64,000 nt of DNA from Meridianimarinicoccus marinus (GTDB taxonomy: Bacteria; Pseudomonadota; Alphaproteobacteria; Rhodobacterales; Rhodobacteraceae). Every line of letters begins with the position of its first letter. Position 1 is the stretch's first letter. Made by a program: the position numbers and the translations under genes. Shown piece by piece: positions 8,677 to 16,946 of this stretch. Where the stretch lies: positions 124,001-188,000 of the forward strand of contig NZ_JBFBVU010000002.1 of NCBI RefSeq assembly GCF_040689105.1. Direction: 5' to 3'. The notes under the pieces were generated by a model that had not been told where the DNA came from, did no database searches, and was given only the letters and a program-made list of their open reading frames with translations.

Positions 8677-9956
8677 CGCTACTTTTCCACAATGCCCGCC
8701 TGATCGACCCCGAGGCCGGAACCGAGGCGCCCGGCGCATTGCTGGTGGACCGGGGCGTGATCGCCCGCGTGCTGCCCGCAGCCACAACGCCCGCCGATCA
8801 TCCCGAGGCCACCGCCGTCGACTGCGATGGCCAATGCCTGGCCCCCGGCATCGTCGACATGGGCGTGAAAGTGGGCGAACCGGGCGAGCGTCACAAGGAA
8901 AGCTTCAAGACCGCCGGTCTGGCCGCCGCCGCAGGTGGGGTGACGACCATGGTCACCCGCGCCGACACCGCGACCCCGATCGACAACCCCGAAACGCTGG
9001 AATTCGCCATGCGGCGCGGCTATGACGCCTGCCCGGTGCGCATTGCCCCCATGGCCGCCCTGACTCGCAACCGCGACGGCCGCGAGATGGTCGAGATCGG
9101 CTTTCTGAAGGATGCCGGCGCCGTCGCCTTTTCCGATGGCGACCGGGTGCTGACCAACACCAAGGTGTTTTCGCGCTGCCTGAGCTATGCCGCCGGTCTG
9201 GGCGCGCTGGTGGTGGCGCACCCGCAGGAGCCGGGGCTGAGCGCCGGGGCGGCGGCCTCGGCGGGCAAATTCGCCACGCTGCGCGGCCTGCCCTCGGTCT
9301 CGCCCATGGCCGAGCGCATGGGGCTGGAGCGCGACCTGGCGCTGGTCGAGATGACCGGGGCGCGCTATCACGCCGACCAGATCACCACCCGCGCTGCCCT
9401 GCCCGCCCTGCGCCGCGCCAAGGCGGCGGGGCTGGATGTGACCGCCGGGATCTCGATCCATCACCTGACCCTGAACGCGCTGGACGTCGGCAACTACCGT
9501 ACCTTCTTCAAGGTCAAGCCGCCCCTGCGGGACGAGGACGACCGGATGGCCATGGTCGAAGCGGTGCGTGAGGGGCTGATCGACACGCTCAGTTCCTTCC
9601 ACACCCCTCAGGACGAGGAATCCAAGCGCCTGCCGTTCGAGGAGGCCGCCAGCGGCGCCGTGGGTCTGGAAACCCTGCTGCCCGCCGCGCTGCGCCTGTA
9701 TCACGCGGGCCAGATGGACCTGCCGGGGCTGTTTCGTGCCATGGCGCTGAACCCGGCCCGGCGGCTGGGTCTGCCCGGCGGGCGGCTGGCCGAGGGCGCC
9801 CCGGCGGACCTGGTGCTGTTTAACCCCGACACGCCCTTCGTGCTGGACCGTTTCGACCTGCATTCGAAATCCAAGAACACGCCCTTCGACGGCGCCCGCC
9901 TGCAAGGCCGGGTGCGCGGCACATGGGTCGGCGGCACGCGGGTGTTCTGCGCATGA
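8673..9956 (+). CDS. pyrC': Dihydroorotase-like protein PyrC', probably non-catalytic
   Basis: Class I dihydroorotase fold, 427 residues, but key metal ligands are gone. Where active enzymes have DxHxHxREPG, this protein has DMGVKVGEPG (about residues 64-73), replacing both His by Gly and Lys and the substrate Arg by Gly. The MPNT segment reads RADT, the CHVST histidine is replaced by Gln (HADQIT) and the TDHAPH aspartate by Phe (SFHTPQ). One His (VVAHPQEP) is kept. This matches the PyrC' pseudo-enzymes of Pseudomonas, which hold PyrB in a dodecamer without catalysing. A second, active pyrC must then lie elsewhere in the genome. It overlaps plsY by ATGA. Confidence 0.92.
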   Translation: MTLLFHNARLIDPEAGTEAPGALLVDRGVIARVLPAATTPADHPEATAVDCDGQCLAPGIVDMGVKVGEPGERHKESFKTAGLAAAAGGVTTMVTRADTATPIDNPETLEFAMRRGYDACPVRIAPMAALTRNRDGREMVEIGFLKDAGAVAFSDGDRVLTNTKVFSRCLSYAAGLGALVVAHPQEPGLSAGAAASAGKFATLRGLPSVSPMAERMGLERDLALVEMTGARYHADQITTRAALPALRRAKAAGLDVTAGISIHHLTLNALDVGNYRTFFKVKPPLRDEDDRMAMVEAVREGLIDTLSSFHTPQDEESKRLPFEEAASGAVGLETLLPAALRLYHAGQMDLPGLFRAMALNPARRLGLPGGRLAEGAPADLVLFNPDTPFVLDRFDLHSKSKNTPFDGARLQGRVRGTWVGGTRVFCA

Positions 9957-10564
9957 TCCCCGCACTGACCACCCCGCTGGCCGGCCTCGCCCTGACCGCG
10001 CTGCTGGCCTACCTCCTGGGCTCGATGCCCTTCGGCATCGTCATGGCGCGCGTCTTCGGGCTGGGCGACCTGCGCCAGATCGGCTCGGGCAACATCGGTG
10101 CCACCAACGTGCTGCGCACCGGCAACAAGCTGGCCGCATTCCTGACGCTGGTGCTGGATGCGGGCAAGGGCGCCATCGCGGTGCTGACCGCCCGCGCGCT
10201 GGCGGGCGAGGACGCGGCGCAACTGGCGGGATTTGCCGCCTTCCTGGGCCATTGCTTCCCGGTCTGGCTGGGCTTCAAGGGCGGCAAGGGCGTGGCGACC
10301 TTCCTGGGCACGCTGCTGGCGCTGTCCTTTCCGGTGGGGCTGGCCGCCTGCGCCACCTGGGCCGTGATGGCCGCCGTCCTGCGCTATTCCTCGCTGGCGG
10401 CGCTGACGGCGGCGGCACTTTCTCCGCTCTGGGCCCTTGCCTTGGGACAATCCGGGCTTACGCTTCTGAGCATTGCCCTGGCCGTTCTGGTTTTCTACCG
10501 CCACAGCGCGAACATTCGCCGCCTGCGGGACGGAAGCGAACCAAGGATCGGCCGCAAATCCTGA
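9953..10564 (+). CDS. plsY: Acyl-phosphate:glycerol-3-phosphate acyltransferase PlsY
   Basis: Integral membrane enzyme that transfers an acyl group from acyl-phosphate to glycerol-3-phosphate, giving lysophosphatidate, the first step of phospholipid synthesis. The 203-residue length, multiple helices and the three loop motifs are intact: GSMPFGIVMAR, then GSGNIGATNVLRTGNK (about residues 43-58) and GFKGGKGVATFLG (about 105-117). The start ATG lies within the pyrC' stop (ATGA), so it is translationally coupled to the pyrimidine operon. The second acylation enzyme, PlsC, is encoded at 27280-28014. Confidence 0.96.
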   Translation: MIPALTTPLAGLALTALLAYLLGSMPFGIVMARVFGLGDLRQIGSGNIGATNVLRTGNKLAAFLTLVLDAGKGAIAVLTARALAGEDAAQLAGFAAFLGHCFPVWLGFKGGKGVATFLGTLLALSFPVGLAACATWAVMAAVLRYSSLAALTAAALSPLWALALGQSGLTLLSIALAVLVFYRHSANIRRLRDGSEPRIGRKS

Positions 10565-10577
10565 CCGGAGACGCCCA

Positions 10578-10913
10578 ATGAATTTCCAGACCGCCATTCA
10601 GACATGTCTGAGCAAATATGCCACTTTCTCGGGACGCGCCACGCGGCCCGAGTTCTGGTGGTTCGTCCTGTTCGTGATCCTTGTCGGGGTCGGCGGCAGT
10701 ATCCTAGATGCGATGATCTTCGGCACCGGGCCCGAGGATGGGCAGCCGATTTCGATGCTGGCCAGCCTCGCACTGTTGCTGCCCTATCTGGCGGTCGGGG
10801 TCCGCCGCCTGCATGACATCGGCCGCAACGGATGGTGGATGCTGCTGATCCTGCTGCCCCTCATCGGCACGCTGATCATCCTTTACTGGATGGTGCAACC
10901 CAGCAAGGACTGA
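10578..10913 (+). CDS. DUF805 family membrane protein
   Basis: Small inner-membrane protein of 111 residues with the DUF805 hallmarks: an N-terminal FSGRATRPEFWWF motif, three to four helices, and VRRLHDIGRNGWWMLL near the C-terminus. A CCGGAG site stands about 8 bases before the ATG. It follows plsY by 13 bp and is probably the last gene of the pyrB transcript. The function of the family is unknown; members often occur near transporters or envelope genes. Confidence 0.9.
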   Translation: MNFQTAIQTCLSKYATFSGRATRPEFWWFVLFVILVGVGGSILDAMIFGTGPEDGQPISMLASLALLLPYLAVGVRRLHDIGRNGWWMLLILLPLIGTLIILYWMVQPSKD

Positions 10914-10970
10914 CCGGACAAGGGGCAGCACGCTGCGCCGCCCCCATCGTTGTTCAAGGGATCAGCCGGG

Positions 10971-11936
10971 TCAGGAGGCCCGGCTCTGCCGCGCGCCCAT
11001 GTGGCAGATGACCCGTGCGGCCATCGCGGCACCGCGTTCCCCGGCACGGGTCACATCCTCGCCCATGGCCAGCCCGCCCAGGAACCCGGCGGCAAAGGCA
11101 TCGCCCGCGCCGGTGCTGTCCACGACCTTGGCCACCGGCACCGCCGCGATCTGAACCACCGGGCCGCCATCGCTGACCAGCGCGCCATGTTCGCTGCGGG
11201 TCAGGGCGACGGTGCCCACATGATCCAGCGCCCAGTGCAGGGCGCTCATCGGATCGCGCGCCGACGACAGCGCGGCCAGTTCCAGCTCGTTGCCGATCAG
11301 GATGTCGCAATCGCCCTCGATCAGCGCCAGCATGGCGTCGCGCTGACGTTCGACACAGGCCGGGTCCGAGGGCGTCAGCGCCACTTTCGCCCCCACCCCA
11401 TGGGCCAGTTCCACGGCGTGCGCGATGTTGGCGGCCCCCTCAGGCACGTCGAAGTGATAGCCCTCGATCAGCAGGATCTCGGTTTCGGGCGGCAGCGCAT
11501 CGGGCATCCCCCCCGGCACCAGCCGCTCGCAGGCGCCGAGGTGGGTGGACATGGTGCGCTCGCCATCCGGCGTCACCATCACCACGCAATGGCCCGTCGC
11601 CGTGCCATCGGTCAGCGAGGTCACCGGCACCGCGATGCCCAGTTCGGACATGTCCCGGCGGAACACCGCGCCCAGATCATCGTCGGCCACTTGCCCCAGA
11701 AAGGTGCCCTGCAATCCCAGATCGCCGATATGCGCGATGGTGTTGGCGACCGAGCCGCCCGATTGCTGCATCCCCGGCCCGATCTCGGCGTAAAGTTTCG
11801 CGGCGGTCTCGGCATCGACCAGATGCATCTCGCCCACGATCAACCCGTGACGGGCGGGGCCTTCGGGATCGATCGAGGCCAGTACATCGACCAGCGGGTT
11901 GCCAATTCCGGCCACCTGGGGCACGCGTTCACTCAT
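10971..11936 (-). CDS. Adenosine kinase-like PfkB-family sugar kinase
   Basis: Ribokinase/PfkB fold, 321 residues. The N-terminal GIGNPLVDVLASI, the GGSVANTIAHIGDLG substrate motif (about residues 60-74) and the C-terminal STGAGDAFAAGFLGGL, which holds the catalytic Asp and anion hole, are clear. Proteins of this exact pattern in alphaproteobacteria are annotated as adenosine kinase, converting adenosine + ATP to AMP. The context supports that: ahcY, which releases adenosine, lies 2.3 kb away in the same orientation. Other sugar or nucleoside kinase activities remain possible. It has its own AGGAG site and a 78-bp gap to the upstream DUF808 gene. Confidence 0.88.
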   Translation of the reverse strand: MSERVPQVAGIGNPLVDVLASIDPEGPARHGLIVGEMHLVDAETAAKLYAEIGPGMQQSGGSVANTIAHIGDLGLQGTFLGQVADDDLGAVFRRDMSELGIAVPVTSLTDGTATGHCVVMVTPDGERTMSTHLGACERLVPGGMPDALPPETEILLIEGYHFDVPEGAANIAHAVELAHGVGAKVALTPSDPACVERQRDAMLALIEGDCDILIGNELELAALSSARDPMSALHWALDHVGTVALTRSEHGALVSDGGPVVQIAAVPVAKVVDSTGAGDAFAAGFLGGLAMGEDVTRAGERGAAMAARVICHMGARQSRAS

Positions 11937-12014
11937 CAGAAGTCTCCTGCAACGGCTTTGCGGGGCGCATAGCGCAAAGCCGCCCGCTTGTCACAGAATA
12001 ACACGCCGCAGGGG

Positions 12015-12983
12015 TCAGCCCTTGCTGCCGCGCAGCCCCCGCACCATCGGAACGACCGCCTTGGTGACAATAGGCACAAGGATCAGGCCCAGCACGAAGC
12101 CGACCGCCACCGACAGCAGCGCCGTCACCAGCCACGACACCGTTGCCTGCAGCCCGCCCGCCAGTTGCCCCAGCGCATGGGCGGTGTCATGCACCAGATG
12201 CGCGGGTCCGGCCAGACCAAGCACCTCGGCGCCGTGCAGCAGGATACCGCCGCCCACCCAGAGCATCGCCACGGTGCCGATGGTCGCCAGCAGTTTCAGG
12301 AACCCCGGCATCACATGCACGATCCCGCGTCCCAGCGACCGTGTCAGGCCCAGCCGCCCGCGCTGGGACATGGCTACGCCCACGTCATCGGCCTTCACGA
12401 TCAGCGCCACCGACCCATAGACAACCAGCGTGATCCCGGTGCCGACCAGGGCGAGCACCATTGCCTGCTGCCAGAAGCTGGCTTCGGGCACCGCCGACAG
12501 GGTGATGGCCATGATCTCGGCGGACAGGATGAAATCGGTCTTGATCGCGCTGGCGACACGCTGGTCTTCCAGCCCCTCAGGCGTGCCGGGGACGACCACT
12601 TCGCCCTCGCCATGGCCGTGCGCATGGGGATGCAGCATCTCCAGCACCTTCTCGGCGCCCTCGAAACACAGGAACAACCCGCCAAACATCAGGATCGGCG
12701 TGATCGCCCAGGGCGCTAGCAGGCTGAGGATCAGCGCGCCGGGCAAAAGCACCAAAAGCTTGTTGCGCAGCGAGCCACGGGTGATCTTGTAGATGATCGG
12801 CAATTCACGCTCGGCGGTGAAACCCACCACGTAGCGCGGGGTGACGGCGGCGTCGTCGATCACCACGCCCGCCGATTTCGCCCCGGCCTTGGCCGCCAGC
12901 GCGGCGGTATCATCGACCGAGGCCGCCGCCACCTTGGCAATGGCCACCACGTCATCCAGAAGTGCCAAAAGACCTGAACTCAT
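12015..12983 (-). CDS. DUF808 (YedI-like) inner-membrane protein
   Basis: A 322-residue multi-pass membrane protein of the DUF808/YedI family. It begins MSSGLLALLDDVVAIAKVAAASVDD, a very conserved start in this family that fixes the ATG at 12983; the open frame upstream to 13160 is not needed. About six hydrophobic helices follow, with a His-rich cytosolic stretch (HPHAHGHGEGE, near residue 120) and GLILVPIVTKAVVP at the end. The His-rich loop hints at metal contact, which is inference. The family has no established function. It is divergent from the methyltransferase gene at 13150. Confidence 0.9.
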   Translation of the reverse strand: MSSGLLALLDDVVAIAKVAAASVDDTAALAAKAGAKSAGVVIDDAAVTPRYVVGFTAERELPIIYKITRGSLRNKLLVLLPGALILSLLAPWAITPILMFGGLFLCFEGAEKVLEMLHPHAHGHGEGEVVVPGTPEGLEDQRVASAIKTDFILSAEIMAITLSAVPEASFWQQAMVLALVGTGITLVVYGSVALIVKADDVGVAMSQRGRLGLTRSLGRGIVHVMPGFLKLLATIGTVAMLWVGGGILLHGAEVLGLAGPAHLVHDTAHALGQLAGGLQATVSWLVTALLSVAVGFVLGLILVPIVTKAVVPMVRGLRGSKG

Positions 12984-13149
12984 ACCAATCTCCGCAGCTT
13001 GCGTTTGAAACGAGCTATGCCAGAAACACGCAGCGCGTGCACCCCTCTCGCACCCCCGCGACAGGTTTTGCCGTGCCGGCGGGGCCGCGTGACAATCCGC
13101 GACCCCGGCCCTAAGGTCACGCCAACGCCGCCAGACCACGAGTTGCCCC

Positions 13150-14166
13150 ATGTTCGACACCGCCCCGCAGTTTCAATGCCCTGCCTGTCAGGCCTGGGGG
13201 CCGGTCGTGCCGGAAACCACCGACTGCACCGCCTGCAAAGCGCCCTTCCCGCGCACCGAAGGCATCCTGGATCTGCGCGCCGACCGCAGCCGCGACACGC
13301 TGCTGGATCTGGACAGCTATGACGCGGATCACGGGGTCGGGCAGGCCTCGCGCCGGATCGCGACCACCTATGCGCGGCTGTTGCAGGGCGCAGGCGTCGC
13401 GCGCGCCGCCCATGTGCTGGAGATCGGCGCCGGGTCCGGCAACCTGACCCTCGGGCTGGCGCAGGAGCCGTATTTCGAAAGCATCCTGTCCACCGACATC
13501 TCGGCAGGGTTCCTGAAGCGCCTGATCGGGCGCCTGTCGGACACCGGGGCCGGGAACGTGTCGCTCGCGCTGGTCGACGGCAACAGCCTGCCCTTTCACC
13601 CCGGCGGGTTCGACGCGGTCATCGGCCATTCCATCCTGCACCACATCGCGCGGTTCGAGGACACGCTGGCCCAATGTCACAAGCTGGTCAGACCCGGCGG
13701 CGCCTGCGTGTTCGGGGAACCGATCCTCGACATACATGCCTTCGCCTCGCTGCTGGCGCAGAACATCCTGCTGGCGGCAGAGATGAGCGGCCATGTCTTT
13801 GGCAAGAAGGAACGGCAGGTGCTGACCGCCGTGGCAGGCCGGTCGGCGATCAAGCATGGCAACCTGATGGGGGATCGCGATGCCCTGGCGCAGGTCGAGG
13901 ACAAGTTCCAGTTCTCGATCGACCGGATGGCCGAGCTGGGCCGATCGCTGGGATTTTCCGAGGTGACCTGCCTGAACCGCGGCACCAAGATGCCGCTGGG
14001 CCTGCGGGCCATGGACATGCTGCGCCGGGTTTGCGGCCAGATGAAGCTGGATCCTGGGTTCCTGACGCCTTTCGACGGGTTTGCCGAGGCGCTCAGCACC
14101 ACCTATGGCACTCCGCTGGGCTTGTCGGACCGGGTCCAGTTCGGGTTTTTCGTCTTTCGCAAGTGA
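13150..14166 (+). CDS. Class I SAM-dependent methyltransferase with N-terminal zinc-ribbon-like segment
   Basis: A 338-residue protein. The first 45 residues carry two CxxC pairs (CPACQAWG and CTACKAPF) followed by EGILDLR, as in Trm112-like/zinc-ribbon leaders of methyltransferases. The Rossmann methyltransferase core follows with motif I VLEIGAGSGNLTLGL (about 96-110), the acidic end of beta-2 (STDIS) and motif IV region FDAVIGHSILHHI. The C-terminal third is helical and of unknown role. The substrate cannot be assigned. It converges on ahcY, which would remove the SAH it produces. Confidence 0.85.
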   Translation: MFDTAPQFQCPACQAWGPVVPETTDCTACKAPFPRTEGILDLRADRSRDTLLDLDSYDADHGVGQASRRIATTYARLLQGAGVARAAHVLEIGAGSGNLTLGLAQEPYFESILSTDISAGFLKRLIGRLSDTGAGNVSLALVDGNSLPFHPGGFDAVIGHSILHHIARFEDTLAQCHKLVRPGGACVFGEPILDIHAFASLLAQNILLAAEMSGHVFGKKERQVLTAVAGRSAIKHGNLMGDRDALAQVEDKFQFSIDRMAELGRSLGFSEVTCLNRGTKMPLGLRAMDMLRRVCGQMKLDPGFLTPFDGFAEALSTTYGTPLGLSDRVQFGFFVFRK

Positions 14167-14195
14167 CGGGCAGCGGGGCGGGACCGCGCTGCCCG
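14167..14195. terminator. Bidirectional hairpin between methyltransferase and ahcY
   Basis: A perfect 9-bp stem (CGGGCAGCG / CGCTGCCCG) with an 11-base GC-rich loop starts right after the methyltransferase stop and ends 8 bases before the ahcY stop. It has no T-run, so it is a candidate terminator for both converging genes by position and strength only. Confidence 0.5.
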
Positions 14196-14202
14196 GACCG
14201 CC

Positions 14203-15588
14203 CTAGTAGCGGTAGTGCTCGGGCTTGAACGGGCCTTCGGGCTTGACGCCGATATAGGCGGCCTGTTCGGGCGAAAGTTCGGTCAGCTTCACGCCGATCC
14301 GCTTGAGATGCAGGCGCGCGACTTTCTCATCCAGATGCTTGGGCAGGATGTAGACGTCGTTCTTGTAGGCGTCGCCCCGCGTCCAAAGCTCGATCTGCGC
14401 CAGCACCTGGTTGGTGAAGCTGGCCGACATCACGAAGGACGGGTGGCCGGTGGCATTGCCGAGGTTCAGCAGGCGGCCTTCGGACAGCAGGATGATGCGG
14501 TTGCCCGAGGGCATCTCGATCATGTCCACCTGTTCCTTGATGTTGGTCCACTTGTGGTTCTTCAGCGCCGCGACCTGAATTTCGTTGTCGAAGTGGCCGA
14601 TGTTGCCGACGATGGCCATATCCTTCATCTCGCGCATATGCTCGATGCGGATGATGTCCTTGTTGCCGGTGGTGGTGATGAAGATGTCGGCGCTGGCGAC
14701 CTCGTCTTCCAGCGTCACCACCTCGAACCCGTCCATGGCGGCCTGAAGCGCGCAGATCGGATCGACCTCGGTCACCTTCACGCGGGCACCCGCGCCGCGC
14801 AGCGATGCCGCCGAGCCCTTGCCCACATCGCCATAGCCGCAGACCACGGCGACCTTGCCGGCCATCATGGTGTCGGTGGCACGGCGGATGCCGTCGACCA
14901 GCGATTCCTTGCAGCCGTACTTGTTGTCGAACTTCGACTTGGTGACGCTGTCGTTGACGTTGATCGCCGGGAACGGAAGCTGGCCTTCCTTGACCAGTTC
15001 GTACAGGCGATGCACGCCGGTGGTGGTTTCTTCCGAAACACCGACAATCTGGTCGCGTGTCTTGGTGAACCAGCCCGGGCTTGCCGCCATGCGCTTGGCG
15101 ATCTGCGCCTTGATGGCCTCTTCCTCTTCCGAGGTCGGCACCGGGATGATGTCTTCGCCCGCTTCGGCGCGCGCGCCCAGCAGAACATACAGCGTCGCGT
15201 CGCCGCCATCGTCCAGGATCAGGTTCGGACCGTCGGGGAACATGAAGGACCGGTCGAGGTAATCCCAATGCTCTTCCAGCGACTGGCCCTTGACAGCAAA
15301 GACCGGCACCCCGGCTTCGGCGATGGCCGCTGCGGCGTGATCCTGCGTCGAGAAGATGTTGCACGAGGCCCAGCGGACATCGGCGCCCAGGTCCACCAGC
15401 GTTTCGATCAGAACCGCGGTCTGGATGGTCATGTGCAGCGAGCCGACGATGCGCGCGCCCTTCAGCGGCTTGCTGTCGCCGTACTCCTCGCGCAGGGACA
15501 TCAGCCCCGGCATTTCGGTTTCGGCGATGGTCAGTTCCTTGCGGCCGAACCCGGCCAGCGAAATATCCTTGACGATGTAATCGGTCAC
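14203..15588 (-). CDS. ahcY: Adenosylhomocysteinase (SAH hydrolase)
   Basis: NAD-dependent enzyme that splits S-adenosylhomocysteine to adenosine and homocysteine, removing the inhibitor formed by methyltransferases. The 461-residue length is normal. Visible are GSLHMTIQTAVLIETL, the NAD-binding GYGDVGKGSAASLRG (about residues 249-263), the substrate-binding NVNDSVTKSKFDNKYGC and the C-terminal PEGPFKPEHYRY. The start is GTG at 15588 with GGAG 7 bases upstream. It is the last gene of a same-strand row metH-metK-ahcY. Confidence 0.97.
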   Translation of the reverse strand: MTDYIVKDISLAGFGRKELTIAETEMPGLMSLREEYGDSKPLKGARIVGSLHMTIQTAVLIETLVDLGADVRWASCNIFSTQDHAAAAIAEAGVPVFAVKGQSLEEHWDYLDRSFMFPDGPNLILDDGGDATLYVLLGARAEAGEDIIPVPTSEEEEAIKAQIAKRMAASPGWFTKTRDQIVGVSEETTTGVHRLYELVKEGQLPFPAINVNDSVTKSKFDNKYGCKESLVDGIRRATDTMMAGKVAVVCGYGDVGKGSAASLRGAGARVKVTEVDPICALQAAMDGFEVVTLEDEVASADIFITTTGNKDIIRIEHMREMKDMAIVGNIGHFDNEIQVAALKNHKWTNIKEQVDMIEMPSGNRIILLSEGRLLNLGNATGHPSFVMSASFTNQVLAQIELWTRGDAYKNDVYILPKHLDEKVARLHLKRIGVKLTELSPEQAAYIGVKPEGPFKPEHYRY

Positions 15589-15616
15589 GTGCTTGCTCCG
15601 CAGCTCATCATTTCAT

Positions 15617-15647
15617 GTGTGATTGGGGTGCAGCTAGCACCCCACAC
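15617..15647 (-). promoter_or_regulatory. Stem-loop in the ahcY leader
   Basis: Thirty bases upstream of the ahcY start, a 7-bp perfect stem (GGGGTGC / GCACCCC, loop TAGCT on the ahcY strand) extends by GTGT/ACAC across a small bulge. No T-run follows, so it is not a standard terminator. It does not fit the SAH or SAM-II riboswitch patterns I know. It may be an mRNA 5' structure or a dyad operator. Confidence 0.4.
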
Positions 15648-15682
15648 CGGACCCGGCAAGGCGGGCACCCCGCCAAACCGCG

Positions 15683-15707
15683 CGCGCCGCCCCATCGGGA
15701 CGGCGCG
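15683..15707 (-). terminator. Hairpin downstream of metK
   Basis: Ten base pairs with one mismatch (CGCGCCG + CCC arms, 3-base loop) begin 9 bases after the metK stop. The 3' flank on the metK strand reads CGCGGTTTGG, with only a weak T-run. It is a candidate terminator or attenuator separating metK from ahcY. Confidence 0.45.
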
Positions 15708-15716
15708 ATTGTCGGG

Positions 15717-16901
15717 TCAGGCGCTGATCTTGTCGGTGCCGTAGATCCGGGCCAGTTCGTCGGCCAGATCGGTCTTTTCCCAGGAAAACCCGCCATCGGC
15801 CTCCGGCGCGCGGCCGAAATGGCCATAGGCCGAGGTGCGGGCATAGATCGGTTTCAGCAGATCCAACTGGTTGCGAATGCCGCGCGGGGTCAGGCGCACC
15901 ATCTCCTGCAGGGTCTTCGAGATCGCATCCTCATCCGCCCGGCCGGTGCCCTGCGTGTCCACATAGACCGCCACGGGTTCCGGTACGCCGATGGCATAGG
16001 CCAACTGGATCAGGCATTTCTCGGCCAGACCCGCCGCGACGACGTTCTTGGCCAGGTAGCGCGCCACATAGGCCGCCGAGCGGTCCACCTTGGTGGGATC
16101 CTTGCCCGAGAACGCGCCGCCGCCATGCGGAGCCGCGCCGCCATAGGTGTCGACGATGATCTTGCGCCCGGTCAGACCGGCGTCGCCATCGGGGCCGCCG
16201 ATCACGAAGCGCCCGGTGGGGTTCACGATCAGGCGCTTGTCGGACACCTGCCAGCCTTCGGGCATGGCGGCGGTCACATAGGGGCGGACCAGTTCGCGCA
16301 CGCCTTCGGTGCCCAGTTCCTCGGCATGCTGGGTCGAGACCACGACCGCATCCACCGCCACCGGCTTGCCATTCTCATAGCGCAGGGTGACCTGGCTTTT
16401 GGCATCGGGGCCAAAGCCCTTCTGCACACCGGATTTGCGATCCTCGGCCATGGTCCGCAGGATGCGGTGGGCCAGCAGGATCGGGGCCGGCATCAGTTCC
16501 GGGGTTTCGGTGCAGGCATAGCCGAACATGATGCCCTGGTCCCCAGCACCCTCCTCGCCCTTGCTGCCTTCGTCCACGCCTTGCGCGATGTCGGCGGATT
16601 GCTCGTGCAGCAGGTTTTCAACGGCGCAGGTCTTCCACGAAAACCCGTCCTGCTCATAGCCGATGTCGCGGATCGCATCGCGCGCGATTTCCTCGACGCG
16701 CTGGCGCACTTCGTTGGGGCCGCGCACCTCACCGGCGATGGTCACATGATCGGTGGTGGCCAGGGTTTCGCAGGCCACGCGGGAATGCGGGTCTGCTGTC
16801 AGGAAGGCATCCAATACGGCGTCCGAAATGCGGTCGCAAACTTTGTCGGGATGCCCTTCGGACACGGATTCACTGGTAAACAGCCAGCTTTTCGCACTCA
16901 T
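15717..16901 (-). CDS. metK: S-adenosylmethionine synthetase
   Basis: Makes SAM from methionine and ATP. The 394-residue protein shows the ATP-binding start SESVSEGHPDKVCD (about residues 10-23), the signature GAGDQGIMFGYACTET (about 119-134) and the GGGAFSGKDPTKVDRSAAY phosphate-binding motif near residue 262. AAGGAG precedes the ATG by 9 bases. It starts only 45 bp after the methionine synthase stop on the same strand, so the two are probably co-transcribed. A SAM/SAH riboswitch often precedes metK in this order, but the short leader here lacks the needed stem. Confidence 0.97.
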   Translation of the reverse strand: MSAKSWLFTSESVSEGHPDKVCDRISDAVLDAFLTADPHSRVACETLATTDHVTIAGEVRGPNEVRQRVEEIARDAIRDIGYEQDGFSWKTCAVENLLHEQSADIAQGVDEGSKGEEGAGDQGIMFGYACTETPELMPAPILLAHRILRTMAEDRKSGVQKGFGPDAKSQVTLRYENGKPVAVDAVVVSTQHAEELGTEGVRELVRPYVTAAMPEGWQVSDKRLIVNPTGRFVIGGPDGDAGLTGRKIIVDTYGGAAPHGGGAFSGKDPTKVDRSAAYVARYLAKNVVAAGLAEKCLIQLAYAIGVPEPVAVYVDTQGTGRADEDAISKTLQEMVRLTPRGIRNQLDLLKPIYARTSAYGHFGRAPEADGGFSWEKTDLADELARIYGTDKISA

Positions 16902-16946
16902 ATCTCATCTCTCCTTGGGCACGGCCAGAACCGGGATGGGGCGGGG

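Noticed and set aside
15585..15611. Mini-ORF MMSCGAST overlapping the ahcY GTG start
   Set aside because: Eight codons with no ribosome site of its own; chance overlap is as likely.
16902..16946. SAM/SAH riboswitch before metK
   Set aside because: The leader has GGTTC-TGGCCGTG-CCC-AAGGAG, which loosely resembles the motif, but the 5' strand needed for the P1 stem is absent and the gap is only 45 bp.
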